A DNA stretch of 33,465 nucleotides. Source: Fluviicola sp. Lineage in GTDB: Bacteria > Bacteroidota > Bacteroidia > Flavobacteriales_D > Crocinitomicaceae. The DNA lies in contig NVXP01000043.1 of the NCBI GenBank assembly GCA_002733985.1, forward strand, positions 3,809-37,273, read 5' to 3'. The position numbers were made by a program, and so were the translations under genes. This document shows, piece by piece, positions 1 through 8,248 of the stretch. Position 1 is the stretch's first letter; every line of letters begins with the position of its first letter. A model generated the notes under the pieces. It did not search any database. It had not been told where the DNA came from and was given only the letters and a program-made list of their open reading frames with translations.

Positions 1-3000
1 TCCAAAAACAGATACTCCGCAAGAGCTTCTGCTTTTTCGCTTTGTGTTCTACCAGAAATCAATTCAGTTAATTCGAAACGAATATCACTTGGCACATCAG
101 AACTCTCAAAAGCAGAACGAACGAGGCCATACGCTTTCAGTCGTTTTTTCCAATTCTCCCGTTCAAGATCGTTTAATTCAAAGTTCCAGAAAAAGCGTGC
201 TTCAGCTCTAAGTGATGGCGAGAAAACCAAAAGATCGACCTCTTTCTGCATCGAAAGTAAGGCAGATAAAATTGTGGCAGCATCAACATCATGAATTCCT
301 TTAATATATCGTTCGTCGTAGCGATCATTCATGAATCGTTGGACAAGTTGCACTAGATCTTCCTTCGTTTTAGTTAAAACTCCATCCAAGCTCAGCTCTT
401 GATCGCCAAATTGACACGTGTTGTTCTCACTTAGCTGAAGAAAGATAATGTAGGCTAAATATTCAGCACGATAAACCGTTTCGTTTTCTGAAACAATTAA
501 TTGATCCCAAAACTTACGCGTCTGCAAGAAGGTTTCATCCTCAATTGGTTCAAAGAAACTTGTTCCTGTAAGGTGATAATTCATTTCATCCCCTCTTTGA
601 ACCAAGGTTACATCCAATTTTTTCGTGTTCACGGAGAAATGATGTTTCCCTAATTTAATGATATCATCTCCCTCAGCAAATAATTCCGATTTATCTCTTA
701 GTTGGCGTAATGCGTTTTCTTTAGCTGACTTTAACTGGCTTTTGAGATCATCCGCTTTCACAGAATCATCAATTGCTGTCAACTTCTCGATGTTATCTCT
801 CACCTTCTGTACCAGTGAATCTGATGCGAGGTAAGCATTTATTTCATCAACCGTTTTAAATTTCCCTAATCGTTTATTAATCCCTAGAATAATTCTTTCC
901 GCTGATCGTTGAATCGCAACAGCTTTGTTGTTTCTTTCCTCTACCAATGAGAGCTTATGGGACTCGAAAGCATTTGTAATTTCTTCACGAACATCAGTGA
1001 TCATCACACCGAATTCAGGAAAGTCGGAAAACTTACCTTCTAGATCTTCCAATTGGATAATCAATCGATTCAAATAGTCCTCACACTTTGTAGGAGTATC
1101 ACTAAGGTTGATGTAATTCGAGGCACCTTGTTGAATCAACTTCAAGTGACTGTTGAACTCATTCTCAGCTTCTGCTCCAAAAATATTCTTCCGTTTCTTC
1201 TTGAGATCTGCAATAATTCGATTGAAACGGTAGAAAATATCAGTGATATTATCGATGATCTTTGTCGTTACCGTACTGTCTTTAATGTCTAAAGAGTTTA
1301 CAATTTCAATCATCAGTTCCAATTCACCCGAAACCGTTGAAATTTGTACATCTAGCTCATCGGCTTGAATAACTTTGGTGATTTCTTTCAAAGAAGTTTC
1401 AATCTGATTCACTTTTTCCTCATAGGGTTTTAGTGCATCATCCGTCAATAAAAAGGTCACACATGACTCAGAATATTTCCCTTGAAGTTCCAAGACATTG
1501 CTTTCCATTTCGTCAATTTGACTGGTATCAATGTAACGTGTTTCTTTTGCTGAAATCAACTCACCGCGTAAACTCCGAAGACTTGTCAGCGTATCTACAA
1601 AATGTTGAACATTCGTATACGTAGCTGATTTAGCCGATTGGCGCACCAAATTGAACTTATCATCTAATACATCAATATCAGCCTCAGCCGTTTTCTTTAG
1701 ACCCAACACTTTATCAAACTCTGCAATCGCCGACTGTGCAGTCGATTCGATTTGTTCCAATGGAATTGAAAGTTCGTTTGCTTCCTGGTGTGAGACCCAA
1801 TGATACGCATCCAATGTAACGCGCGCCATTTTGGATAAATCAACGTATAAAGTACCGTATGCTTCTTCCCGTTGAATTAATTTCAAAATCGAACGGCATT
1901 CAGCCATAGCTGTCACCACTTCCTTGTTTCCTACTTTGAATAAATAGGCGTCTTGATTGGTATTTTGAATTCGATCTGCATGTGAGAATGGCGTTTCCCA
2001 AATTTGAATGCTGTGGTGTTTTTTAGCGACTGCTTCGGATCGAAACAAACACATTTCACCATTATCAAAAATGGAATATCCGTGACAATGAATCGGTGAT
2101 CCCAATTCTTGTTCAATAATATTGTAAAGCAACAGTGTATATCCTCCTTCTTCGGGGTTGTAGAATATGTATAGAAAATCTTCGCCATTGGACGACGGAA
2201 TACACTTAACAAACCCCAATCCATCGTAGGCAAAGTCGAACAGTTTATATTCGCCAGATTGCAAATAATATCCCTGCGGGAAAATGATCCCTTGATCTTC
2301 AGGCAAGAGAATACATGCTTCTTTGAGTCCATCAACTCTGATCGCTTCTTTTATTCGATCGTTGTAAATGATGAACCGTTCCTCTTTCTCTTGATACGGT
2401 ACAATTCGCAACACGATAATATCGCCGATAACGGCATATGACACTTCCGCATCATTTAAGGTTTGATCTTTTTGATCGACAGGTTCGGCATAAATTCCCA
2501 ATCCCGATTCTGTATTGTCCTCAATTTTTATCGTAAGATCTCCACCGACCGTCTCAACAAACACCTTGTTTTCAATCGAAATATGTGGATGTAGACCCGA
2601 TACATGATCATCGGCACTCGGTCTTTTCCAATCGAACCCATGCTGTTCCGGAAGTCGTACTTCATGTTCACTTCTAGCGTTTTCATACTTCAAGGTAGAA
2701 TCCGCTTGAATCAGCCATTTGAAGGTTTTAATATCGGTAATGCTCTTCCCTATTTGGAAAACAAAATAGAGGTAGCCATTTTTCTCTATGAACTGTGAGA
2801 AAGTTGCGGATCGATAATATTTATAGAGGTTTTTAAAGTCCTTGATGAAGGTATCGTCCTTCAAAAAAGAAGATGAACCAGGCTTAAAACTGCGCTCTTG
2901 GTATTCGTAAACGCTAAAAACGTCTTCAATAGCAGTTTCCGTTTTCAACCCAATGTGGACGTTGTATCCAAATATAAATCGATCACCAATAGGCACCATA

Positions 3001-3209
3001 TCCCGTGCTTCACAGGAATGCTGGGTTGTGATGTGTTCTGTCGCGATAAGCTGCGTTTCTACACCACCGAAAATTTCTTTCCGCTGCTCGTTTAATATTC
3101 CTAATCTAGATTTGAGGTCCGCCCCGTATTTATTCAATCGATTCCGAATGATCTCATACGTGCCTTGCTCCAGTTCCGATTGGTCCTGATTTTTTTGCTT
3201 TTCCGACAT
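1..3209 (-). CDS. Large ATPase-like protein, DUF3686 'DNA repair ATPase' type (C-terminus beyond window)
   Basis: The minus-strand frame is open from an ATG at 3207-3209 to the left edge, giving 1069 codons and no stop, so the C-terminus lies outside the window. The start (MSEKQKNQDQSELEQGTYEI) follows the flotillin stop by 24 bp. The first ~60 residues are helical and charged; residues ~60-450 look beta-rich and soluble; from ~450 onward there are long charged helices typical of coiled coil. No signal peptide, membrane segment or Walker A motif is visible. From memory of the family, Bacteroidota proteins with this N-terminus, annotated 'DNA repair ATPase' with a DUF3686 domain, reach roughly 1600-1800 residues and carry an AAA+ module at the far C-terminus, which would be outside this window. 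The association with PspA, flotillin and YqiJ-like genes supports the assignment and suggests a role at the membrane rather than in DNA repair. The ATPase activity itself is not shown by this sequence. Confidence 0.7.
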   Translation of the reverse strand, partial: MSEKQKNQDQSELEQGTYEIIRNRLNKYGADLKSRLGILNEQRKEIFGGVETQLIATEHITTQHSCEARDMVPIGDRFIFGYNVHIGLKTETAIEDVFSVYEYQERSFKPGSSSFLKDDTFIKDFKNLYKYYRSATFSQFIEKNGYLYFVFQIGKSITDIKTFKWLIQADSTLKYENARSEHEVRLPEQHGFDWKRPSADDHVSGLHPHISIENKVFVETVGGDLTIKIEDNTESGLGIYAEPVDQKDQTLNDAEVSYAVIGDIIVLRIVPYQEKEERFIIYNDRIKEAIRVDGLKEACILLPEDQGIIFPQGYYLQSGEYKLFDFAYDGLGFVKCIPSSNGEDFLYIFYNPEEGGYTLLLYNIIEQELGSPIHCHGYSIFDNGEMCLFRSEAVAKKHHSIQIWETPFSHADRIQNTNQDAYLFKVGNKEVVTAMAECRSILKLIQREEAYGTLYVDLSKMARVTLDAYHWVSHQEANELSIPLEQIESTAQSAIAEFDKVLGLKKTAEADIDVLDDKFNLVRQSAKSATYTNVQHFVDTLTSLRSLRGELISAKETRYIDTSQIDEMESNVLELQGKYSESCVTFLLTDDALKPYEEKVNQIETSLKEITKVIQADELDVQISTVSGELELMIEIVNSLDIKDSTVTTKIIDNITDIFYRFNRIIADLKKKRKNIFGAEAENEFNSHLKLIQQGASNYINLSDTPTKCEDYLNRLIIQLEDLEGKFSDFPEFGVMITDVREEITNAFESHKLSLVEERNNKAVAIQRSAERIILGINKRLGKFKTVDEINAYLASDSLVQKVRDNIEKLTAIDDSVKADDLKSQLKSAKENALRQLRDKSELFAEGDDIIKLGKHHFSVNTKKLDVTLVQRGDEMNYHLTGTSFFEPIEDETFLQTRKFWDQLIVSENETVYRAEYLAYIIFLQLSENNTCQFGDQELSLDGVLTKTKEDLVQLVQRFMNDRYDERYIKGIHDVDAATILSALLSMQKEVDLLVFSPSLRAEARFFWNFELNDLERENWKKRLKAYGLVRSAFESSDVPSDIRFELTELISGRTQSEKAEALAEYLFL

Positions 3210-3233
3210 GTGTTGGTTCGATCTTAACGAAAT

Positions 3234-5402
3234 TTATTCTCCTAATCCTAAACTTCCTGCATTTGTGCTCTCAATTCCAAAACGTTTTGCCATTGACAGT
3301 AATTCTGACAACATGGATTGATCATCGTCAGACTTAGCCGATTTAATCAATTTCATGAGTAAAGCCGAAACTGTCAGGTTTTTAACGTCTGCCGTTTTGA
3401 TATTTGATCCAGCAATTAGTCCACGAATCTTATCCAATACCGTCTCACCATTGGTAGATGACAATAATTGTTCTTTTACCGTATTGATAATTTCACTTTT
3501 ATCAGCGTACTGATCGATCACTTTCGCATTTGAAATAGCCCCAATGATCTTATCAAAGAACACTGGTTCACCACCAACAATATCAATCTTAGCTGATTGC
3601 AATGCACTCGAAAGAACAGTTGCTTGAGCCGCTGCGATGTCACTCTGAACATTAATTTGCGCCAATTCAACTTCTTTCTGTTTATCCAAGTTCAACTTGA
3701 ATTCTTCGTGATCTTTTCCAACACCATCCAGTTGCTTCATTGCTTCTGCCTTCTCCTTGATTCCTTCGGCTTCTGAACGTAACTTTTGTTCTAACACAGC
3801 TGCTTCAGCAAATCCTTTTTCTTTCTCGGCTGCAGCTCTCATGTTGATCACATCTGCATTTGCGCGACCAAGTTCTGTATCTCCAATAGCTTTTGCATGA
3901 GATCGAACCTGAACACCTTTTGCTTGTGCAATTGCCTCAGCCTCAAGCACAGCAGCTTCTGCTTCACCCTGCTTCTCTCTCGCCTCAGCTTTCGCCTCCA
4001 TTATTTTTGCTTCAGCTACTCCAACAGCCGCCTGTCTTGTTGCTTCTGCATCCGCTAAAATTATTATTGCTTCTGCTTCTTGAGTAGCCGCTTTTTGTCC
4101 AGCTTCAGCCTCGATCAATTTTTGAGTTGCAGCATGTTCAGCAGCGGTTTTCTTCGCCTCTGCCATTTTAATCTCCTGTACAAATTGCTTCTCAGCTTCT
4201 TGCTCTGCAGCAGTAATCGCTACTGTTTTTTCACGATCCGCTTGAGCAAATGCACGTGTATTCTTAATTTTTTCTTCTTCGTCAACAACCGTCTTTTCAA
4301 TTGCGATACGATCTCGAATGACTTCTTGAATGTTCCGTTTCTCAACCTCTACGACTTTCTCTTTCTCAATTTGAGCAAGTGTAACAACCCGTTGACGCTC
4401 ATTCAACTCAAGTTGTCTATCCTTTTCAACTCTTTCCGTTTCAACGGCCAACGTACGTTCCTTGTTCTTCTCAGCGGTAATGACTTGACGTTGCTTATTT
4501 TCTTCAGCAATCATCAATTCTTCCTCTGTATCGATTCGAGCGCGTTCCGATTTCAACCGTTCTTCTTCAGCCACTTTACTGATCTCTGCTCCTTCTCTCG
4601 ACTTAATGTTTGCAATTTCTCTCTTCTGCTTTTCTTCTTTCTCCGCCAATTGACGTTCCATCTCTAGAATCGCTTCACGGGCATCAACATCTTGTTGTTT
4701 AATGACCTTCTCTTCCTCTCGCTTAATACCATTTGACAATACATTTTGCCTTGCCGTCAATTCGTTAATTTTCTTGATCCCTTCAGCATCTAAAATATTC
4801 ATTGCACTCAATGAAGAAAGGTGCGTTTGCTCCAAGTAATCAATTGCGGCATCATCTAAAGCGTATCCGTTTAGATCTCTACCAATCAGGTTCAAAATCT
4901 CTTGACGGAATTCATCTCTTTTATTGTAGAGATCAACGAAATCAAATTGTTTCCCAACAGTCTTTAAAGCTTCAGAAAATTTCGCTTCGAATAATTCATT
5001 TAATGCCTCAGGATCTGACGCTCTTTCACAACCAACAGACTGCGCAACGCGCACAACATCATCTCTCATTTGATTTACACGAACGAAAAATGCTACTTTA
5101 ATATCTGCTCGCATATTATCGCGGCAAATTAAGCCATCCTTCCCCATTCGTTCAATGTTGATTGTTTTCAAGGAAATATCCATCCTCTCTAACCTGTGAA
5201 TTACTGGCCAAACCATCATTCCTGTAAATGAAACCTTCGTTCCACCCACTCCAGTTTTCACCAAGGCCTCACCTTGTATCGCTTTTTTGTAGAACTTGGC
5301 TAGCATAACGAGAATAATGACAATAACTACAGCTATAGTTACTCCAATAATAATTCCCATACTAGAGGCTAAACTGCCCGTTTCTACTGCTAGGTTGATC
5401 AT
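3234..5402 (-). CDS. Flotillin family protein (YqiK-type SPFH/band 7)
   Basis: The 722-residue protein has a short N-terminal outside segment, one transmembrane helix at about residues 15-36, an SPFH/band-7 domain at ~40-220 (containing TGVGGTKVSFTGMMVWPVIH), then a very long Glu/Ala/Lys-rich coiled coil at ~225-560 and a smaller C-terminal domain ending GSLGLGE. This is the architecture of YqiK-type bacterial flotillins, which oligomerise on the inner membrane and organise membrane microdomains and fluidity. It sits between the YqiJ-like gene (18 bp upstream) and the large ATPase gene (24 bp downstream), so it is almost certainly co-transcribed with them. The YqiJ-YqiK pairing is a known flotillin arrangement. 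The Ala/Glu-rich coding sequence creates long leucine-rich antisense open frames that are not genes. Confidence 0.93.
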   Translation of the reverse strand: MINLAVETGSLASSMGIIIGVTIAVVIVIILVMLAKFYKKAIQGEALVKTGVGGTKVSFTGMMVWPVIHRLERMDISLKTINIERMGKDGLICRDNMRADIKVAFFVRVNQMRDDVVRVAQSVGCERASDPEALNELFEAKFSEALKTVGKQFDFVDLYNKRDEFRQEILNLIGRDLNGYALDDAAIDYLEQTHLSSLSAMNILDAEGIKKINELTARQNVLSNGIKREEEKVIKQQDVDAREAILEMERQLAEKEEKQKREIANIKSREGAEISKVAEEERLKSERARIDTEEELMIAEENKQRQVITAEKNKERTLAVETERVEKDRQLELNERQRVVTLAQIEKEKVVEVEKRNIQEVIRDRIAIEKTVVDEEEKIKNTRAFAQADREKTVAITAAEQEAEKQFVQEIKMAEAKKTAAEHAATQKLIEAEAGQKAATQEAEAIIILADAEATRQAAVGVAEAKIMEAKAEAREKQGEAEAAVLEAEAIAQAKGVQVRSHAKAIGDTELGRANADVINMRAAAEKEKGFAEAAVLEQKLRSEAEGIKEKAEAMKQLDGVGKDHEEFKLNLDKQKEVELAQINVQSDIAAAQATVLSSALQSAKIDIVGGEPVFFDKIIGAISNAKVIDQYADKSEIINTVKEQLLSSTNGETVLDKIRGLIAGSNIKTADVKNLTVSALLMKLIKSAKSDDDQSMLSELLSMAKRFGIESTNAGSLGLGE

Positions 5403-5420
5403 AATTAATTATAGATTAGA

Positions 5421-6053
5421 TTAGATTTCAAAATGTTGTTCTACTAAATAGTAGTTGTCTTTATTGCCGTCATTAATGATCATGACTTTTTCACCAACGC
5501 TTGCTTTTCCTTCTTTTACTCGAATATCGAGTGTTAGAAAAGCTCCTCCCAATTTAAATTGCGCTTGCCCCGTTTTATCCGATGTAGCCATCATTCTGAC
5601 TTCCCCAACTGTTCCAAGAACATCGCGGTCCACATTTTCCTTATCCAAAGCATCAAATATTTTGACAAATGGAGTGGTTAAGATTTTCGCCACGAAAAGT
5701 GCTAGAAAAAACATCGGAACCGTTACTAATAACCCAGTAAGGAATCCTTCAAATCCAAGCCAGTGATTGACTAGAACCGTTCCAAACCACCAAGGTAAAA
5801 CAAGGAACGTCAGGAAAATCATGAATGGAACTCGCCCTAGGTTGAAGAAATAAAGAACTTTGTTGAGCCCAAAAATATTCGCACTATCCACATCTGCATC
5901 GACATCAACGTCTACATCCAGGTCTATGTCGAAGTCAAAATCGAAAGTATCGAAGTCAACGGCACCAAAGAGTACAACGAGCCAATAAATGATTATTACC
6001 AAAAATAATATAGTGACAAGAATGTTGGATGCTTGGAAGAATATGTGGATCAT
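5421..6053 (-). CDS. YqiJ/DUF1449-like membrane protein with NfeD/OB-type C-terminal domain
   Basis: A 210-residue membrane protein: helix 1 at ~10-31, an acidic stretch at 33-56 in which Asp alternates with another residue (12 Asp in 24 positions), helix 2 at ~74-97, helix 3 at ~103-127, then a soluble beta domain at ~143-210 (GTVGEVRMMATSDKTGQAQF and a following GEKVMI strand) that resembles the OB-fold of NfeD/YqiJ proteins. YqiJ/NfeD-type proteins are the usual partners of flotillins and are thought to bind them at the membrane. The gene lies directly upstream of the flotillin gene and 12 bp downstream of the PspA gene. The Asp run is probably on one face of the membrane between helices 1 and 2; divalent-cation binding is only a guess. 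Confidence 0.85.
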   Translation of the reverse strand: MIHIFFQASNILVTILFLVIIIYWLVVLFGAVDFDTFDFDFDIDLDVDVDVDADVDSANIFGLNKVLYFFNLGRVPFMIFLTFLVLPWWFGTVLVNHWLGFEGFLTGLLVTVPMFFLALFVAKILTTPFVKIFDALDKENVDRDVLGTVGEVRMMATSDKTGQAQFKLGGAFLTLDIRVKEGKASVGEKVMIINDGNKDNYYLVEQHFEI

Positions 6054-6065
6054 AGGAGGCTAAAG

Positions 6066-6794
6066 TTAAGAATTAGTTGACGAACTATCCGACTTAATTC
6101 CTAATCTCTCCTTCATTTTTTCCAATTCTTCGTTAGCCGAAATACGACTTTCACCTCCAATAGCGTTTTCTATCTCTTCATCAAGCGAACGGCTCTCACC
6201 TGCAATTTCACCATAGGACTCAGCCAAAGCTTCTTCCTGTGCTACTTTTTCTTTCATTCGCTCCAACATAGAAACAGTCCCTCCAGTATCTAATGCTGAC
6301 ATTTGACGGTTTATATTTTTAGTTGCAGTAGCAACTTTCACACGAGCTGTTAATGTTCTAAGCTCATTTTCATAGTGACTGATCTTAGATCGTAAGCCTT
6401 TAATATTGCCTTCTAGCTTACTTACTGAACTTTCGAACTTGTTCTTATCCTCCAGCGCATCAGAAGCATGTTTTACATTCTCTTGCTTCTTCAACAAAGC
6501 CTCCGAAGCCAACCTGTCTGATTCTCCAGAATCCATATCTCCAGATTGCCCTTTTTTCAATAGAAGCATTGCTTTTCGCTCATACTCTTCCGCTTTATGC
6601 GTGTATGATTCATGATCATTTCTCGAACGAATTGTCATTGCTTTAACTTCTGCTAATGCCTTGATACCGTTCCCCAAACTTTCTTTCAACTCTCGAATCC
6701 CCTGCTCGGTCATTTTAATTGGATTCTCCAATTTATCTAGCGCAGAATGAGCTTCTGCCTCACCGATTCTAAATAATCTCTTAAATATGTTCAT
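6066..6794 (-). CDS. pspA: PspA/IM30 (Vipp1) family protein
   Basis: A 242-residue, almost wholly helical protein without membrane segments. The N-terminus (MNIFKRLFRIGEAEAHSALD) is the membrane-binding amphipathic helix of PspA/Vipp1 and is followed by the family's helix start LENPIKMTEQGIRELKESL. Long coiled-coil helices run to ~190, then a Glu-rich tail and a Ser-rich end. PspA/IM30 proteins belong to the ESCRT-III superfamily: they polymerise on stressed or leaky inner membrane and preserve its integrity. In E. coli PspA works with PspF, PspB and PspC, none of which is present here; instead the partners are DUF2170, a YqiJ-like protein, a flotillin and the large ATPase. The symbol is used at family level only; the context is closer to yjfJ than to the classical psp operon. 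Confidence 0.92.
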   Translation of the reverse strand: MNIFKRLFRIGEAEAHSALDKLENPIKMTEQGIRELKESLGNGIKALAEVKAMTIRSRNDHESYTHKAEEYERKAMLLLKKGQSGDMDSGESDRLASEALLKKQENVKHASDALEDKNKFESSVSKLEGNIKGLRSKISHYENELRTLTARVKVATATKNINRQMSALDTGGTVSMLERMKEKVAQEEALAESYGEIAGESRSLDEEIENAIGGESRISANEELEKMKERLGIKSDSSSTNS

Positions 6795-6806
6795 TTCGTT
6801 TCTTTT

Positions 6807-7205
6807 TTATTTTTTTGAAAATGAGATGATTTCATCTGAAAACTCACTCAGAAGAAGACTAAGGGAATTAATCGACCCTTCTAGCTCATTCTTATCTAAA
6901 TTCTCTAACTGTAGCGTATCCCTGAAAATAACCTTTACTCCATCTTCATTAAGGACAAACGCACCATGGACAATGTCCCGGTTCTTTTTCAATAAAGCTT
7001 TATATGTACTCATTGAATCAGCAGGCATATCAAAGATGTGTTGCTCCATGATTAGTATTGGATCAGAACAACCAATTACAAGGTTATTTATCCCTTCCTC
7101 TTCCCTGTTCACCACGAACACGCCATTTTCTTCTTCTTCTAAGGAAATAATGTAATTTAGGTCGAGTAGATATTCCCGTACCTGATTAAAATATATATCC
7201 GTCAT
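6807..7205 (-). CDS. DUF2170 (YjfI-like) protein
   Basis: A 132-residue soluble protein of mixed alpha/beta character with no signal peptide. The central part (DPILIMEQHIFDMPADSMST, then YKALLKKNRDIVHGAFVLNE) and the final acidic amphipathic helix match my recollection of the DUF2170/YjfI family, small cytosolic proteins encoded beside PspA-type genes (yjfI-yjfJ in E. coli). It is the first gene of the five-gene operon, 12 bp upstream of the PspA gene. The biochemical role is unknown; a partner or adaptor of PspA is a reasonable inference. Upstream is the AT-rich divergent spacer shared with the XRE regulator. The family call rests on motif memory plus context. Confidence 0.72.
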   Translation of the reverse strand: MTDIYFNQVREYLLDLNYIISLEEEENGVFVVNREEEGINNLVIGCSDPILIMEQHIFDMPADSMSTYKALLKKNRDIVHGAFVLNEDGVKVIFRDTLQLENLDKNELEGSINSLSLLLSEFSDEIISFSKK

Positions 7206-7355
7206 ATTTTTAATTAATTTTCATGTATGATTAGGTGCAAAATGAATCGCACGTATAAAAGTAATTCTCCACCGTCGACATTTCAAATATACACATTTAT
7301 TTATTAAAAACTATTATTTTTAGCATTTTACTAAAAAAATAATTAGCTTTGACTT
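7206..7355. promoter_or_regulatory. Divergent control region between the Psp/flotillin operon and the XRE regulator
   Basis: This 150 bp spacer is very AT-rich. Facing right, TAGCTTTG at 7344-7351 fits the Bacteroidota minus-7 consensus TAnnTTTG and ends only four bases before the XRE ATG. Facing left, CAAATATA at 7284-7291 reads TATATTTG on the minus strand, about 80 bp before the DUF2170 ATG. Neither has a clear TTG at the minus-33 spacing. An inverted repeat TTTTTAG (7317-7323) / CTAAAAA (7331-7337), with a 7 bp spacer, sits between the two boxes and is a candidate operator for the adjacent XRE protein. The boxes are read directly; operator function is inference. Confidence 0.45.
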
Positions 7356-8090
7356 ATGCAAGCGATCAATAAGAACATAAAAAAACTTCGGAGTCTGAAA
7401 GGACTAAACCAAGGAGAATTCGCAAAACTCTTTGACTTAAGCCGAGCTAACATTGGATCATATGAAGAAGGAAGAGCGCAACCAAAAATTGACACCGCTA
7501 CGCGCATTGCTAATTTTTTTAGCATAAGTTTAGATGACTTTGTAAATAAGGAACTCAGTGTTAATGATCTTTCTGGTTTTTATGAATTAAAGGAAAACGA
7601 AATACACACCCCCACTTCGCATAAAAATGAAATGGTTTCTGTTTCTTATGTTGATTCAAGTGAAATACGGAAATTCCTTTTGTTAGGAAAAGCTAAGAAT
7701 CAAATTTCTATTCCAAAGCAGCATAGTGCAGACTTAGCTCTTTGTCATAAAGGTCATCACCTGGAAGGAAAGGATGGGATCTCAGAAGGAGATATCCTTT
7801 TGCTCAAACGAATTCAACCTTCCGAAATTCAACATGGATTCATTCATGCCTTCTGGAACAATGAGCAGATGACGGTCGGAATTTGTTTTCTGTACGGAAA
7901 AACAATTGAGCTCAAAGGAATTCAGGAAGAATCGTCGCTTGACAGTCTATCCTTAGATGAAGTTGGAAAAGTATGGCGCTTACAATCAGTGATCTCTTCT
8001 AAGCAAAGAAATTACGAATACATACTGTTGAATAATCGAATTTCAGAATTAGAAGAGACATTAAAGAGGTTCATCTCAGAACATAAATAA
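7356..8090 (+). CDS. XRE-family transcriptional regulator with S24-like, probably non-proteolytic C-terminal domain
   Basis: A 244-residue protein. Residues ~4-62 are a Cro/C1-type helix-turn-helix (LRSLKGLNQGEFAKLFDLSR then ANIGSYEEGRAQPKI). Residues ~115-190 resemble the beta fold of LexA/CI-type S24 domains (ALCHKGHHLEG ... ISEGDILLLKRI), but the position of the catalytic Ser in the usual G-[DE]-S-M motif is GHHL (133-136), so autoproteolysis is unlikely. The C-terminus (~222-244) is a short coiled coil that could support dimerisation. XRE proteins with an S24 fold are often repressors that respond to a signal. The gene is divergent from the PspA/flotillin operon and is its most obvious candidate regulator; that link is inferred from position only. 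Confidence 0.85.
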   Translation: MQAINKNIKKLRSLKGLNQGEFAKLFDLSRANIGSYEEGRAQPKIDTATRIANFFSISLDDFVNKELSVNDLSGFYELKENEIHTPTSHKNEMVSVSYVDSSEIRKFLLLGKAKNQISIPKQHSADLALCHKGHHLEGKDGISEGDILLLKRIQPSEIQHGFIHAFWNNEQMTVGICFLYGKTIELKGIQEESSLDSLSLDEVGKVWRLQSVISSKQRNYEYILLNNRISELEETLKRFISEHK

Positions 8091-8136
8091 TTCTATTTCA
8101 TCTGTAACGAATCAATAAACGTCTAACAGTTCAGGC

Positions 8137-8173
8137 TAGGAAACAGTCTAGAGTTTCTAGGCCTTGTTTCCTA
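8137..8173. terminator. Hairpin between convergent genes, possible bidirectional terminator
   Basis: TAGGAAACA (8137-8145) pairs perfectly with TGTTTCCTA (8165-8173), and inside it CTAGA (8148-8152) pairs with TCTAG (8156-8160) over a 3-base loop. It lies in the 158 bp between the convergent XRE and erythromycin-esterase-like genes, where a shared terminator is expected. No T-tract follows on either strand, so termination is uncertain. A 9 bp direct repeat TCTAACAGT (8122-8130 and 8192-8200) flanks it. Confidence 0.45.
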
Positions 8174-8248
8174 TTAAAATCAGGGATGATTTCTAACAGT
8201 GAATAACATAAAAGAGACAAAACCTCAATTTCACAACCAATATTAGCA

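Noticed and set aside
1053-3189. Several short plus- and minus-strand open frames inside the giant ATPase gene
   Set aside because: The complete minus-strand frame is continuous through all of them and reads as a coherent protein with a known N-terminal pattern.
3893-4667. Long plus-strand open frames rich in Leu, Phe and Ser opposite the flotillin gene
   Set aside because: They are the reverse-strand reading of the Glu/Ala/Lys-rich coiled coil, lack starts or leaders of their own and match no family.
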